A DNA stretch of 64,000 nucleotides from Gari tellinella (Eukaryota > Mollusca > Bivalvia > Cardiida > Psammobiidae). The DNA lies in the NCBI GenBank assembly GCA_922989275.2, contig OV277860.1, positions 47,686,400 to 47,750,399 on the forward strand. The letters run 5' to 3'. Under the pieces are notes generated by a model. That model was not told where the DNA came from and made no database searches. It saw only the letters and a list, made by a program, of their open reading frames with translations. Positions 1-13,600 of this stretch are shown one piece after another. The position numbers and the translations under genes were made by a program. Each line of letters begins with the position of its first letter. Positions within the stretch are counted from its first letter, which is position 1.

Positions 1-153
1 GGGTCAAGGTGAAGGTCAATTGGCAAAATAGTTTGGTACCTTTGTCTGGATAAGTATTGTCCAGATGGACATGGCCAGTGTTAAGATTTGGGACAACAAT
101 GTCGGAGTGATGACAAAAGCTTGTGGTTTTTTCGAAAAAGACAAGCTAAAAAT
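1..153 (+). mobile_element. 3' end of another HINE-like element
   Basis: Sequence up to about 153 ends in hairpin AGCTTGT...ACAAGCTAA, the same 3' form as the other HINE-like elements with a different terminal motif (CTTGT). The 5' part is beyond the left edge. Confidence 0.45.
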
Positions 154-396
154 CGGGCATCACTAATGGAAAACTTGATGAATACAAACTTGATATGTAG
201 TTCATCAAAACAACCTCATATATAAAATTTCAGGTAATATGTGAAAGCATGTGGCAGGGCTGCCATTTCTCCGGATTTTTCCTAAATCTTCGGATTTTTT
301 TCCAGTACATGGAAGCTTAAAGCAGGCTGAAAGTAAAGCAGAATGCACCTTAGGGCGCATTCTGCTTTACTATCAACCTGCTTTAAGCATCACATG

Positions 397-1520
397 TCTT
401 AACAAGAGGGCCAGAATGGCCCTTGATCACTCACCTGACAATGGTGACACTAGGATGGGTCACGTGATTTCAGAAAAGAAGATTTGTAAAAGGTGACCCC
501 CAGAGCGGGGCCAATTTTGACCCCAGGGGCAAAATTTGAACAACTAAGATAGAGGACCTGTAAACGATGATATGTGCAAAATATCTAAACTCAGTGTACT
601 ATGGTTTCAGACAAGAAGATTTTTGAAGTTTTCATTGAAAAAATCTATTTTTAGTTCCGGTGACCCAGATATGCAACAGACCAGAACCGATTCATCCATA
701 TATATGAAGGACCTCTAAAAGTTAAATCATGCCAAATATCAAAGCTCTGGTCATATTGGTTCCAGAGAAAAAGATGTTTGAACATTTCACTATATAACTC
801 TATGTAAAACTGTGATCCCCGGGGCGGGGCCAATTTTGACCCCAGGGACAAAATTTGAACAACTTTGATAGAGGATCTGTTGACGATGCTATGTGCAAAA
901 TATCTAAGCTCAGTGTACTATGGTTTCAGACAAGAAGATTTTTTAAGTTCTCATGGGGAAAAAATCTATTTTTAGCTTCGGTGACCCAGATATGCAACGG
1001 ACCGGAACCAATTCAACAATATAAGTCAAATACCTCTAGAAGTAATACCATGCTAAAAATCAAAGCTCTGGACATATTGGTTTCAGAGAAAAAGATGTTT
1101 GAACATTTCACTATATAACTCTATGTAAAATGTTGACCCCCTGGGCGGGGCCAATTTTGACCCCAGGGGCAAAATTTGAACAACTTTGATAGAGGACCTA
1201 TAGGTAATGACATGTGCCAAATATCTAAGCTCTGGCTCTTGTGGTTTGTGACAAGAAGATTTTTTAAGATTTCCTTATTTTTTCACTTTGGTTGCCATAG
1301 CAACCAGAGTTCTGCATGGTTTCAAATTCTTTGAACAACTTTGAAAGAGCTTGACCCAAGGAACATTCCTGTGAAGTTTGGTTGCAATCAAGCAAGTGGT
1401 TTTGGAGAAGAAGATGTTTGAAGAAATTGTTGACGCACAACGCACAATGCACGACGATGGACGCCGGACATTGACTGACCACAAAAGCTCACCTTGAGCA
1501 CTTTGTGCTCAGGTGAGCTA
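397..1520 (+). mobile_element. HINE-like element type A, copy 1, inside an F9 MITE
   Basis: It starts AACAAGAGGGCCAGAATGGC then ACTCACCTGA. The core repeats are about 320 bp (ggtgacccagatatgcaac at about 660 and 980). It ends with the hairpin GCTCACCTTGAGC/GCTCAGGTGAGCTAA. It splits an F9 MITE whose left part is 253-396 and right part about 1541-1635. It encodes no protein. Confidence 0.7.
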
Positions 1521-2193
1521 AAAACTAAAACAGACTATGGGTAAAAGGTATAATGCGGAAGATCGCGCTTGAAAAATTGAAACATTTGAAATCTTAGGAT
1601 TTTTGTTATCAATTTATGGCAGTCCTGATGTGGGAAACTCAGGGTGTTCCTTGCAACAACTGCCCTCTGTTACTGTTTTAAAATCAGAATCTTCTAAAAA
1701 AAAAAAAAGATTTTTTTAACTAGTTTGGATCCTGATGAGACGTTGAATTGCTTGGCATCTCATCTGGATCCAAATTGCTTGCTGAGGTAATCTTGGCTTC
1801 CCCATTAGCATGCAAAGGGTTAAGGGTAATACGGCCCTCCCTCTCTACAACAGTGTTCCCAACAAAGACTCCCTCCTTACAACAACCCTTGCTGCTGTTC
1901 CCTTAACAGGACAAGTATGTCTAACGTTTTAATGTTGCAATATATCTTCTGCTTAAAATGGTCGTCTGCTGTTTTCATCAAAGTTACATATACAGTGGAT
2001 TTTTTGATAGTATGAATACAATAATGAGTGACAAACAGCTTGAACAGCGTTACGCAGCGTTTGATTTTGATTCAAGCTGTTGGCAAATGTAATACAAGTC
2101 TTAGTGTTCCCTCTTAATAATGACTTCTTCGTAACAGCGCACACAATCTTTGTCTCCCGTTGGGTGTTGTTGTAGAGAGGGAGCACTGTAGTT

Positions 2194-2337
2194 CAGGGAT
2201 GTAAAATTTTCAGAATTGTTACTCGCCCTGCTGGGTGATAATGACATTTTGCTCATTAGTTTCTGTTGTAAATTATCAGAAATTCTGCTCACCCTGACAA
2301 AATGTTACTCGCCATGGCGAGCGGGCGAGTAGAATTT
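2194..2337. mobile_element. Short palindromic MITE with CAGGGATGTAAAATT ends
   Basis: CAGGGATGTAAAATTTTC at the left and GAATTTTACACCCCTG at the right. The interior is rich in TTACTCGCC/GGCGAGT motifs, resembling the subterminal part of 12671-13535. Confidence 0.6.
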
Positions 2338-2871
2338 TACACCCCTGTTAATAAGTTCATATCATTTCACCCATACTTTCTACATGCAAGATGGTGGTAC
2401 CGTATTTACAATGAAAAACATTCCTTTCATTAATTGTTTATTTGTGAATATAATTAATGTACATATCAAAATTCTCTACGAACAACAAAACAATCTCTCT
2501 GAGGTATAGATAGATAGATACTTTATTCATACAACTCTCTATTATAAAAAATCTCAACAGCCTTCCAAGGTTATATAAGCTTTTGAGCTGAGTCTGAGAT
2601 CGTTCTCAAGCATTTGATTGGTCAGATTTGAGCCTTTGCTCAGCAAAAGATCAAATCGGACCAATGGAATGCTTGGAAACTCAAAAGTTTTATAGTCTTG
2701 GGGCTTTAGTTCAGCAGCATTCAAAGAAAAAGCAGCTAGGGAACCATATACAGAACAGAAACAGTGGAGAAAGTGATATTCTTCCCCTTCTAACCCTTTA
2801 CTGCATAGCCAGTTTTAGTATTGGAGACAGGTGCCACTTAAAAGCAGGTTGAAAGTAAAGCAGAATGCACC

Positions 2872-3122
2872 TTAACTCTTTCCTCCCTGAAACTTCAAAT
2901 GGACAATCCCAGTTTCCATTTTAGTCTAGTCCATTTCTGACTTTTAAGGGTTGTTTTTGTCAATGTTTTGCATTATGACAAACAGTGAAGACCTAGATCA
3001 GAGGGCTCTGTAAGGAGCCCTCTGATCTGGGTATTCACTGTTTGCATAGGACATGTGCACTTTTCACATGTATACTGTTTGAAAAGGACGCCTATATACG
3101 GGATCAGGGCTCAAAGGGTTAA
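2872..3122. mobile_element. F2 MITE inserted in the centre of an F1 palindrome
   Basis: Starts TTAACTCTTTCCTCCCTGAA and ends ...CAAAGGGTTAA. The core hairpin is AAACAGTGAAGACC...GATCAGAGGGCTCC. It sits exactly in the TTAA that forms the centre of F1 (GCACC-TTAA-GGTGC), which is doubled. Other copies: 13890-14140, 14952-15208, 40417-40666, 47617-47864, 48770-49019, 57565-57815, 58029-58279. Confidence 0.87.
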
Positions 3123-3198
3123 GGTGCATTCTGCTTCACTTTCAGCCTGCTTTAAGCTAAAGAAATTTTAAAGTTTCTCAATATATTGACTTTTTATT

Positions 3199-3448
3199 TT
3201 AACCCATTACCCCATAAATACACATTTTTACATCTTTAATTATTCCATCACTAAAGAAAATAGTTTTGGGTTTACAGTCATTAATACGTATCATTAGAAA
3301 TATTTTCCTTATTCTATCAGATGGTAGGTTAAAGCAGGCTGAAAGTAAAGCAGCATGGGCCTTAAGGCGCATTCTGCTTTACTTTCAGCTTGCTTTAAGT
3401 GGTCACCTATATTCTATACTAGAAACAGGCTATGAGGTAAAGGGTTAA
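3199..3448. mobile_element. F1 MITE, intact exemplar
   Basis: Starts TTAACCCATTACCCCATAAA and ends ...GAGGTAAAGGGTTAA. The core palindrome is AAAGCAGGCTGAAAGTAAAG with its complement. TTAA target plus CCC ends suggest piggyBac-like mobilisation. Other near-complete copies: 6773-7013, 16776-17021, 20237-20489, 27550-27799, 42396-42647, 49276-49528, 55597-55846, 60201-60452. This is the commonest repeat in the window. Confidence 0.85.
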
Positions 3449-6400
3449 TATGAGAGGCAAAATGTTTGTAGCCTTATCCGATCCTGAGTTACCTAGTATC
3501 TGATCTGACTCCAAACGGTTTGCAATGAACATAAGGTTTTTAATTTAAACATGTTTATTGGGAAAGAAGAACATCTCAAATGAAGCACCATTGTGAGCTA
3601 TCTGCATTTCACCGTTCACAAGGACTAGCAGTACTTCCACCACACAGTCCGCTGAATATCTTTTTTTAAAAGATATTCTTTGTTTTTGTTTTTCACAATT
3701 CACAAGGACTAGCAGTGCAGATTCTTTGAATGGGTGCAAAACCCATGTTTGATTATGAAGAACACATAGATATAAATATAATCGGATTCCAACCATACAC
3801 ATACATGTACATGTAATTCAATCCAACAAAACACTAAATACCTGAACTGCTTTTTACAACATGGAAGAAGACAATTTTACTCTATAATCCTTACTTATGC
3901 AGAAGTGCCCAGAGCTGCAGATAAGAGGACGTAAACTAGACACTTTCAGCCTTTTCTCCTTTATTTTCACACCAAACCCTATAGTATGACAACTCATTAG
4001 TATTGTCTCTTTGAGTTGATTCTAATGAGCAGTTTTTACTTTTCAGAATACTCCCCTTATCTGGAACTCCAGTGCCTCTCCTTATTTCCCCAATAATATA
4101 AGTGCTACAAATTAACATTCATTTATGGTTTTAAATAAAAGTACCAGCTTCAATCAAGATGAAAGTAAAGCAGAAAGCTCCTAAAGGAGCTTTCTGCTTT
4201 ACATTCATCTTGCTTTAAGCAATATCCTACCCTAAACGCAGTTTGATTTAGGTCACTTGCACTTTTACCATTGACGAAAAAAGTTAAAACACTGAGAAAC
4301 AATTGTCTAATGAAATGTCGTCTAATGAAATGTCATCTGTTAAACATGAAATTGGTTAAGTCTGTTTTTACATTTACTGAAATAAAATCCAAGAAAAAAA
4401 CATTTTTGATGCTAACCAGACCCTCATTTAGTAAGACCTGATCTGGATCAAAACCTCTTGCAAAGGTCTTCAAAACAATTTTTTAGTGTTGAAAGATTCT
4501 ACAGGAAATGTCCACAAAAGTTTTCATTCTGAGCAAGATTTCCAAAGAATTAAATGACATTATGCAAAGAAAGGTAACTCTACAATAAGAGTTGAACTTA
4601 GAAATTACACATCTGTACAAGTAACTAAATCTGTTTTCAAAAAGTGATTACTGGATCTAACCCTTAACCCAATAAATACATTCTTTGCACCTTTAACATC
4701 TATGAAATTTAAGCTAAAGCAAGGACATGTTACAAAGTTCATGAGATTACTTTTCCTCAATACAGCCTTAATACGCCTTTTAGGAGCCACTTACCGTAAA
4801 GTAAGATTTGGCAGACTTGCATGTGACTTGGTTATGCAATGGATTGGAACTATTTGAACAACTTTAAAACAGGTTCATATAAGATTCTAACATGACACGT
4901 TTTGGACACAATAAAAATAGAGCAAGCATATTGTCATATATCTGAGATGTTTTACAACGCTATTCCCTAATCTGAACCTCCCATGGTTAAACGATGTGAT
5001 GTTAGTCACATTACGTCATGCATTTATACCGTACATTTTTGAAATTTCTTACGTTATTCCTATAGTCCATAAAGACCATATACTTTTTTATCAGTCATAT
5101 AACTGTAATTTCCCCATTTTTCCGTCTTGTTTCATGTAATGTTGGTTCTATGCCAGATGGTGGGTCGGTAAATAAAATTTATGTATTGTGTGTGCAAATT
5201 CTCTGATGTACGTAAACTTGCTGTATTTTACAATGGTTGGTCAATTTCTGCGCATCACAAGTCCCAACCGTTGTAAAATACCGTTTAACAACGATAGAGC
5301 ATAGATTAATTCTTAAATCACTGCTGCCAAGTTTGGTAAACATCCAACTATTAATTAAAGAATTTATTGATGATGAATGGATGACAGACACAGGACAATC
5401 ATAATGGCTCACCATGACACTGCATACAAAGCAACCCTACATAGTCAAACTAGAAGGGTATTGCCGGAAAAGAAATTGTAGAAAAGGGAAATAAATTACA
5501 TGTATTGACGCAAAAGTAATGAAATCTTGTACAAGACAATTCCACTTGTCAAACTCTTTCCATAAATGAAATTTCATCTTAAAAGCTTCAGTAGAATAGG
5601 AGCTATAATCCAAAATAAAAGTGTGACCGAAACAGCGTGACAGACAAAAACTACAGAACAGTGATCCCTAACTGTCACCCGCTTACAGCATGATAAAGTT
5701 TAATGGTTGAATGAGTTAATGCTTCTTCATGGAATGGCAGCTGGATATAGGTTTAATTTAATCCCTTACTCCATAAACTGTTTCAAGTTTATACCAGGAG
5801 CCCGTCTTACAAAACGTTATACGATAAATCGGTCTTAAGTCAAAACTTTAAAATACATCTAATTTCTAATTTCTCCATCTAATCCTGTCTTGTGACATCT
5901 CTTTGGAATCGTCTTGAAAAGACGATTCCACAGAGATGTCACAAGGCAAGATTAGATAGAAAAATAAATAAATATCTGAGAATTTAAGAGCCTGACTTAC
6001 GACAATATTTGTTGTACAAAGTTTTAAAAGACGGGCACCAGGGCCCGTTTTACTAAACAACTTATGCAAAATTTTTGCGTAAGTCAAAATCGTTTAACTC
6101 TTATTTTTCGATCATAAACGTTTGCAAACAGCAAATAGTCAGATCAGAGGACGCGCTAAAAGCGCGTCCTCTGATCTGGCTATTTGCTGTTTGTAGCAAG
6201 TGATAATAAAAAATATAAATTAAAACGGGCCCCTGGACCCAGCACCGTATGGGTTAATACAGAACTCACAGGGCTGCCATAAGTTGATCATGTAAAATCC
6301 TGAAATTTCCAAAGTTTCTATTTTTCAAGCACAATTACTTAAAGGTGGGTTGAAAGTAAAGCAGAATGCGCCTTAAGGCAAATTCTGCTTTACTTTCAGC

Positions 6401-7533
6401 CTGCTTTAAGCTACCATCTGCTAAAATAAAAATCCGAAGATTTTCAGAAAAATCAGGAGATATGGCAGCACTGAAATCATAATGCATGCACATGTTAAAC
6501 ATGTATCATGTCACACACTGTTGCATTTAAAAAAAAAAGAAATATATTAGTCTATTATTTCCATGACATGTCCAACATAATATCAAATAAAACCAAGTTA
6601 ATGTGAACATCAGCAGTGTCCAAGTAAACTTTGACCCATTACCCCACAATCTGTTCCTAGTTTGAAAACAGATCACCATTTAGTGAACACATAACTGTAT
6701 ATGCAGATCCTTCTATGCCTTAGATAAATCGTTGCTAAAGTATAACTAGAAACAGGCTATGAGGGTAATGGATTAATCCATTACCCCATAAATACTCCTG
6801 TTTACGCCTCTAATTTATTCCTCCATTGAAGAATAGCTTTATACAGTCATGAATATGTATCATAAGAAATATTTTCTATATTCTAGCAGATGGTAGCTTA
6901 AAGCAGGCTGAGAGTAAAGCAGAATAAGCCTTAAGGCACATTCTGCTTTACTCTCAACCTGTTTTAAGTACTCACCTGTTATCCAAACTAGAAATTTGCT
7001 ATGGGGTAATGGCTTAAGCAATACCATCACAATACAAAAGCATGTAAGTCACATTTCAACAGCCATGTTGGTTAAAAAGCACCACACTTGTTACCCCATC
7101 ACCCCACACACAACAAGATATTTGACCCTTTACTCCATAGACTGTTTCTAGTTTTGAAGATAGGTGACCACTTAAAGCAGGTTGAAAGTAAAGCAGAATG
7201 AGTCTTAAGGCACATACTGCTTTTTCAGCCTGCTTAAAGCTATATATCTGCTCACGGGCAGTGTATACATTGGAACTATTTTTTTTAGTGGAGGAAAAAT
7301 TTGAGATGCTAAAAAATGTGTATCTATGAAGTAAAGGAAACAACGGTTGCTGTCAGTATTTTCACACTTTGGAACTATGGCATGACATATTATGAACCAC
7401 TGATCACCGTGATGAACGTGCTACAACGTTTTAACTTGTATTGTAAAACTTGTTAAGCTTTAAGATCTAGCAGAAGCAGTGTAATGTTAGGTGCAGTTAG
7501 AAGCGATAGCGAACTACATGTAGACTAGGATAC

Positions 7534-7655
7534 CTCTGGACACAGACGGCGGTCACACGCCACGCTGCCCTTCATACAATGACAGTACTCGCATGGTCGG
7601 GCCGGGTTGGGAAAATTCTCCCCATCTTTGTACAGTATACCCTGGTATGTGCAGT
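7534..7655 (-). CDS. Exon 31 (last seen): partial VWC domain
   Basis: The exon is 122 nt, phase 1 to 0. CTYQGILYKDGENF, CEYCHCMKGSVAC and DRRLCPE make a VWC lacking its CCPxC end. Either the donor GTATCC leads to a further exon, which I cannot find in 1-7533, or translation ends at the in-frame TAG two codons on (PEVS stop). Unlike exons 16 and 18 the border is not after CxCx. Confidence 0.75.
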
Positions 7656-10600
7656 CTACAATAAAAGACATTCCAATTGAGACAAGAGTAGATCAGCATC
7701 AAGTATGGGGAAATGTTGACCCTTAGTCCGCCAAATAAATTGTCGTCTGCTATATTTCTCGTCTGCTTCAAGTTTCAAAGTGCTTCAAAGTTGCTCAAAA
7801 TTGCTGAAAATGTTGTCTGAGTGTCAAACAGCTTGGATCCGGATGAGACGCCGAGTTACTCAGCGTCTCATCCAGATCCAAGCTGTTTGCATATGGAGCT
7901 ATAGTCGTGAGTGGCAGGCTAAGGGTTAAACACCAATTTTTTAAAAGAAATTAAAATAACACATTCCATTCAAATTACAGTAAAACCTATCTATTATGAC
8001 CACTAAATTGTGTTAATTATCAGGGGTTCAAAGCAGGTGACTGCTTAAACTGAGATGATATTAAAGCAGAAAGCTCCTTAAGCTGTCACCTGTCCTTTAC
8101 ATAATTAATTACCCTTCATTTTAGAGGTTGTCATACAGAGGTTTTACTCACGGAATTATACAAGACGGAATAATAACTTAGCAAAGTTGAATAAGCGAGC
8201 ATCTGAGCTCTAGCGGCGGTTGAATTTTGCGAGAGTATGTGTCCCGTGACAACATCTTCACCTTTTTCCTCGTTGTCCGCCATTTCTACGGTAAAAAATT
8301 ACCAACTCGAGTGTTTTTATTGACATTTTATAGGAGTTAAATGACTTGGTGGACATTCCTATCAATTCACGGGAATATAAACCCGTGAACAATGCTTCGA
8401 AACAAACATTTATCATATTGACTATCGATAGACATTCTCTTATCAATTAAGTCTTGAGAGTCTCGTATGCGCCGCACGAAATTTGCGATATAGCGCGAGG
8501 TTTCAATTCCGTCAGTGTATAATTCTGTGTTTTACTGTACTAAATAGTTAATTAACCCATTACCCCATAGCATATTTCTAGTTTTGAAAACAGGTGACCA
8601 CTTAAAGCAGGTTGAAAGTAAAGCAGAATGCACCTAGAGGACGCATTCTGCTTTACTTTCAGCCTGTTTTAAGCTCCCAGCTGATAAAATATAGAAATTA
8701 TTTCTAATGTTAATTATTCACAACTATATAAATTGGAACTATCTCTTCAGTGGAGGGATCAATGGGAGGCGTAACGAGAGCACCGCAAACGGGTGCTGGA
8801 CGCTCGACTTTCATATACTTGAGACGGCTATATTTTTCAAACTTAAAGAATGTGTATGGGTGTTTAATGCCCTATTGATCATAGAAGTTTGTAAGCAACA
8901 ACAACTTAAACATACTTGGACAGTCTACATTCCACTTAAAGTAAACTATAAGTCAAAAGAAGGACAATATCTTTGCCTGCTTTACCTGCCTTGTTGTAAT
9001 GCGTTGCCCTTTTGAAACTAAACAAGTATTCAAATATATTGGAAGTTTGAAATTAATAACTTTCTACGGTTACTGAATAACTTCATATACAAATTCTTAG
9101 TCAAACAAGGGCAATAACTCTGCAATGACAAATCTCATGGTTATCTGCTGTGTTGAAAGGTGATGCCCTTTTGAAACTGAACAAGCATTAAAAGTTTCAA
9201 GTTGATACCTATTGTAATTATTGAGAAATTTCAATTTACAAGTTTTATGTAAATAAAAACAAGGGCAATAACTCTGGAATGGCAAATCCCCGGTCACCTT
9301 TCTTGTTTGAATGAGTTGCCCTTTTGTTATAACACAAGTATTTAAAGTTTCAAGTTAAAACCTTTGACAGTTATTAAGATATTTCAATTTACAAGTTTTA
9401 AGTAAATAAATCAAGGGCAATTACTCTGGAATCACAAATCACAGAGTAACCTACCTTGCTGTAATGAGTTGTCCTTTTGATACTTAACAGGTATTTAAAG
9501 TTTCAAGTTAATATCTTTCATAGTTATTTAGATATGTTAATTTACAATTTTTAAGTAAATAAAACATGGGCAATAACTCTGAAATGACAAATCCCTGGAT
9601 TAACTGCCTTGTTGTAATGAGTTGCCCTTTTGATACTAAACAAGTATTCAAAGTTTCAAATGGATACCTTTGATAGTTATTGAGATATGTTAATTTATAA
9701 TTTTTAAGTAAATAAAACAGGGGCAATAACTCTGGAATGGCAAATCCTAGGGTTACATACCTTGTTGTAATGAGTTGCTCTTTTGATACTTATTAACTAT
9801 TCAAAGTTTCAAATGGATACCCCTGATAGTTATTGAGATATGTTAATTTATAATATTTAAGTAAATAAAACAAGGGCAATAACTCTGAAATGACAAATCA
9901 CATGGTTACCTGCCTTGTTGTAATGAGTTGCCCTTTTGATACTAAACAAGTATTCCAAGTTTCAAATGGATACCTTTGATAGTTATTTAGATATGTTAAT
10001 TTATAATTTTTAAGTAAATAAAATAGGGGCAATAACTCTGAAATGACAAATCCCAGGGTTACCTGCCTTGTTGTAATGAGTTGCCCTTTTGATACTGAAC
10101 AACTATTCAAAGTTTCAAATGGATACCTTTGATAGTTATTGAGATATGTTAATTTATAATTTTTAAGTAAATAAAATAGGGGCAATAACTCTGAAATGAC
10201 AAATCACAGGGTTACCTGCCTTGTTGTAATGAGTTGCCCTTTTAATACTGAACAACTATTCCAAGTTTCAAATGGATACCTTTGATAGTTATTGAGAAAT
10301 GGACTCTTACAAAAACCTTAAGCAAAAAACTTAACCGACGCAGACGCTGACGCAGACGCAGACGCAGACGACAGGGTGACGACAATAGCTCGACTTTTTG
10401 AAAAAGTAGAGCTAAAAAGGCATATTTATGGGGGTAATGGGTTAAGTCAAACTAAGAACCTTTACCTGAGCACTGTGGGCAGCATGCCCCTGGTGGATAG
10501 ACTGGGTTCTGACAGTTGGGCACATCACATAGTCTCTGTGAGCACCTGACAGTACCAGCCTGACACACACAGTCCTCACAGGGATCGTCCTTGCTGGGAA

Positions 10601-13600
10601 ACATCTCGCCAAGCTCAAACCTCATACCACCAAATGAACAGTCTGAAATATATTTATATACACAGTCCTCAAGCATTCTCCTTTACTTTCAACCTACTTT
10701 AAGCTACTATTTGATAGGATGTAGAAAATATTTCTCATGGTACCTATTCATGATTGTTTTAAAAGGAAATTTTCTTCAGTGGAGGAATAAATTAAAGGCG
10801 TAAAAAGGTGTATTTACTGGGTAATGGGTTAATTGGAAAGAAAAACATATTCATATACAGGGATCCAGATAAGGGGAGTATTTCAAAAACTAAAATCTTT
10901 ATTTCTACTTTAAACCCTATGGTGTCACTACTCATTAGAATCGTCTTGAAATGACGATTCTAATGAGTAGTAACACCATAGGATTTTGTGCAAAAAACGA
11001 GTGAGAAAATGTTTGATTGTTCAGTTTTCTCCCTTTTATCTGGAGCCTGCATATAACTGTAACATTACTTACATGAGCATGTCTCACAGCACTGGTCTCT
11101 GCCGGGATGTCTACAGCTGACTGGGGGGCACAGTGTCTCTGCACACTCTACAGATCCCTCGTCACAAGTACAAGTCTCACACACATCCCAGGACGCTGGT
11201 ACCACCTGACCTTCCCTGTACTGGCGCCCAGCATAGCTACACTGCTGAGAACTGCATGTGGGGCAACAGGTAGTTGTATCTAGGATGGGGTCCAGGCATT
11301 TGGGTTTGGCACAGGCAAGAGCTTTAGAATAGCAGGTTATGGATCCATACTGCAAAACCAAAATAGAATATTTTTATATAGACCATAGTATATCTTTTTA
11401 GACTCGCAGGGCATTTATGAAGAGTCACATGTACCGAGCCAGCGGTACCGTACCTTGGGAATAATTGGCGTTGTGATATTTTGGCCATTTGGTGCTAAAA
11501 GATTGTGTTTTATTTTAGTTAAGGTATAACCCAAGGGACAATAATAAAACACCTCTATGAATCAAAATCGTAACTGAAATATCTTTAGTTTATAAAATGG
11601 CTTCGAAAGTAGAACAGTTGCTTAAACAGAATTACTGAAATACGCTATGTCCGATTATGTCTATAAACAATTTGTATGTTATAAGTTTGCCTCTCAGAAA
11701 AATATACTCACCATAGAATTTATAGTAAGGCTATAACATCTGTTTAAAGTTATCAAGTACAAAATTTTAAAATTAATTCAACTCCGAATTAGTTCATTAA
11801 ATGTTCTGATGTGATACAGTGGAGAAAACATTATTCTTTCCCAATAAACGCGTTTACGCTAAAACTATTATTTCTATTGCAAGCAGTTTGGAGCCAGATC
11901 AGACGCCTGGTAACCCGGCGTTTGATCAGGCTCCAAACTATTTGCCACTCAGCTTAATATCAATTGTTAGAATTGTCGAAAAGTTGTTATTTTCTACGTT
12001 TTAGTGTTTTGCATTTGCGTTGCGTTTCGTTTAAACAGGAAAGAATAACGTTTTCTCCACTGTCAGGTCAGCTAGAGTGGTTTACAGTATATTGCATTGA
12101 CTATCGAGTTTTACCCGCTTAAAATAAGAACATCGTCTAAGGTAACAATTCCGGTTTCATTTTGCATTCAAGAAGGTTTGTTTTTCAAGGTTTTAAAGCT
12201 CATATGAATTATAGCTTGAGATATCTGCTCACACAAATGAATATGGGATCAAGGTAAATAAAGGTTTATAGTATTGTTTTTGTTTATCAGTCACTGTATA
12301 CTTAGCATAAATTACAATTAATCAGAGGTGTGAATCTACAGACATGTTTGGGTCGAGTTATATGTCACCTTTAGGAGCCCTCTGATCTGGGTCTTCACTG
12401 TTTGCATTGGACAAGTGTACTCTTCACAGGTACTCTGTTTTACAAAGGATGCATACATGCATGATTAGGGTTCAAAGGGTTAAGACAATTTGACTGAATA
12501 ACCTTTTACCCAATAGCCTATGTCTAGTTTTTAAAATTATTTAGGTGACTACTTAAGGCAGGTTGAAAGTAAAACAGAATGCGCCTGAAGGCACATTCTG
12601 TTTTACTTTCAGCCTGCTTTAAGCTACCACCTGCTAGAATAAAGAAAATATTCCTTATGATACATATTCCAGGGTTCAAATTTAAGCTCGCATACTCGTA
12701 AAATGCGAGTGGAATTTGTAAATTGCAAGTGATTTTTCCACGAACTCCCAAAAAAATGCGAGATGGTTTTTCGGACAGCTAAACACAGTATAGCGTCTGT
12801 AAGGCTATGCTCGGTTTATTCCGTAACATTTCGAGTGGCGGAAATGGACGAGTAGACAAGCGAATACTTTTCGTAAGCCAATCATAGCTTCTCGGGCAGT
12901 TTCAACCTCTTTTTTGTCTGTAAGAATGACGTAATGACGGACTTTCCCAATTCTCATTGGCTAATGAAAGGCGCACTTTGCTACTTCGGAGTTCCGATGT
13001 GTAAACAGTTCTTATCACACAACCGAAACCGTTCTTCAAAGACGAGGCCATTTAAAAGACTCCCACGAGTACAAATATACTTCTAATTCTACTGTGACAT
13101 ACTGTTTATTAACCACAGTCCTAAAATATATACGACCAGTGAAAAAAACGTTTGTATCATAGACGGATTGGCAATCTAAACCTGACCTAATTTTTGAGTA
13201 ATGAAATTGTGTGCGGTCTGCATAGTGCATACAGCATGCATTCTCCCCAATATCATAAAATGTAAGAAAAATACTCCTTTGGTATGTACACATAGATATG
13301 AAAATCAAGATCTTATCCCTTGTCAGCTGTAACCACAAATGTACAACTATGAAATACACAAAGTGTAGGTAGATCGTATTTGATTTCTACACGTCTGTGT
13401 CGGGTTAAAAGTTAAAACATACATGTTCAGAATGACAGTTTAACTTTCGCGAGTAGTTTTTGAATTTTGCGAGTAAGTTCAAAAGTCACTCGCAAAAAAA
13501 TGCAAGTGTAATTTTTAGCTAATTTCTAACCCTGTATTCATGACTGTATAAATTGCAACTATTTTCTTCAGAGGAAGAATAAATTGAGTGCGCTAAAAGG

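Larger units (their letters stand above)
154..7533. other. Downstream of exon 31: repeats only
   Basis: F9 with HINE type A (253-1635), half palindrome 1722-1785, F3 1829-2190, short MITE 2194-2337, a TAGA run near 2510, F6 2563-2705, F1 with F2 (2790-3190), F1 3199-3448, a CACAAGGACTAGCAGT direct repeat (3617, 3702), F4-type core 4150-4220, old repeat unit 5455-5660, F8 5797-6040, F8-like 6039-6236, F9 6268-6470, F1 6773-7013, F1 7112-7335. 4280-5450 holds nothing I can assign. No further VWC exon was found. Confidence 0.6.
7656..10465 (-). other. Intron 30: F13, F4, unassigned, F1 with 153-bp HINE
   Basis: F13 7716-7928, F4 7979-8152, about 8150-8530 unassigned with more CpG, F1 8552-10447 split by HINE type C. 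Confidence 0.7.

Noticed and set aside
3541..3560. Polyadenylation signal AATAAA (minus strand) for the large gene
   Set aside because: It is 4 kb from the last exon, with MITEs between, and its surroundings resemble the CCCAATAAACGCG part of F7.
9508..10185. Long repeated open frames on the minus strand (FYLLKNYKLTYLNNYQRYPF)
   Set aside because: They come from the 153-bp tandem core, whose length is a multiple of three. There is no start context, homology or splice logic.
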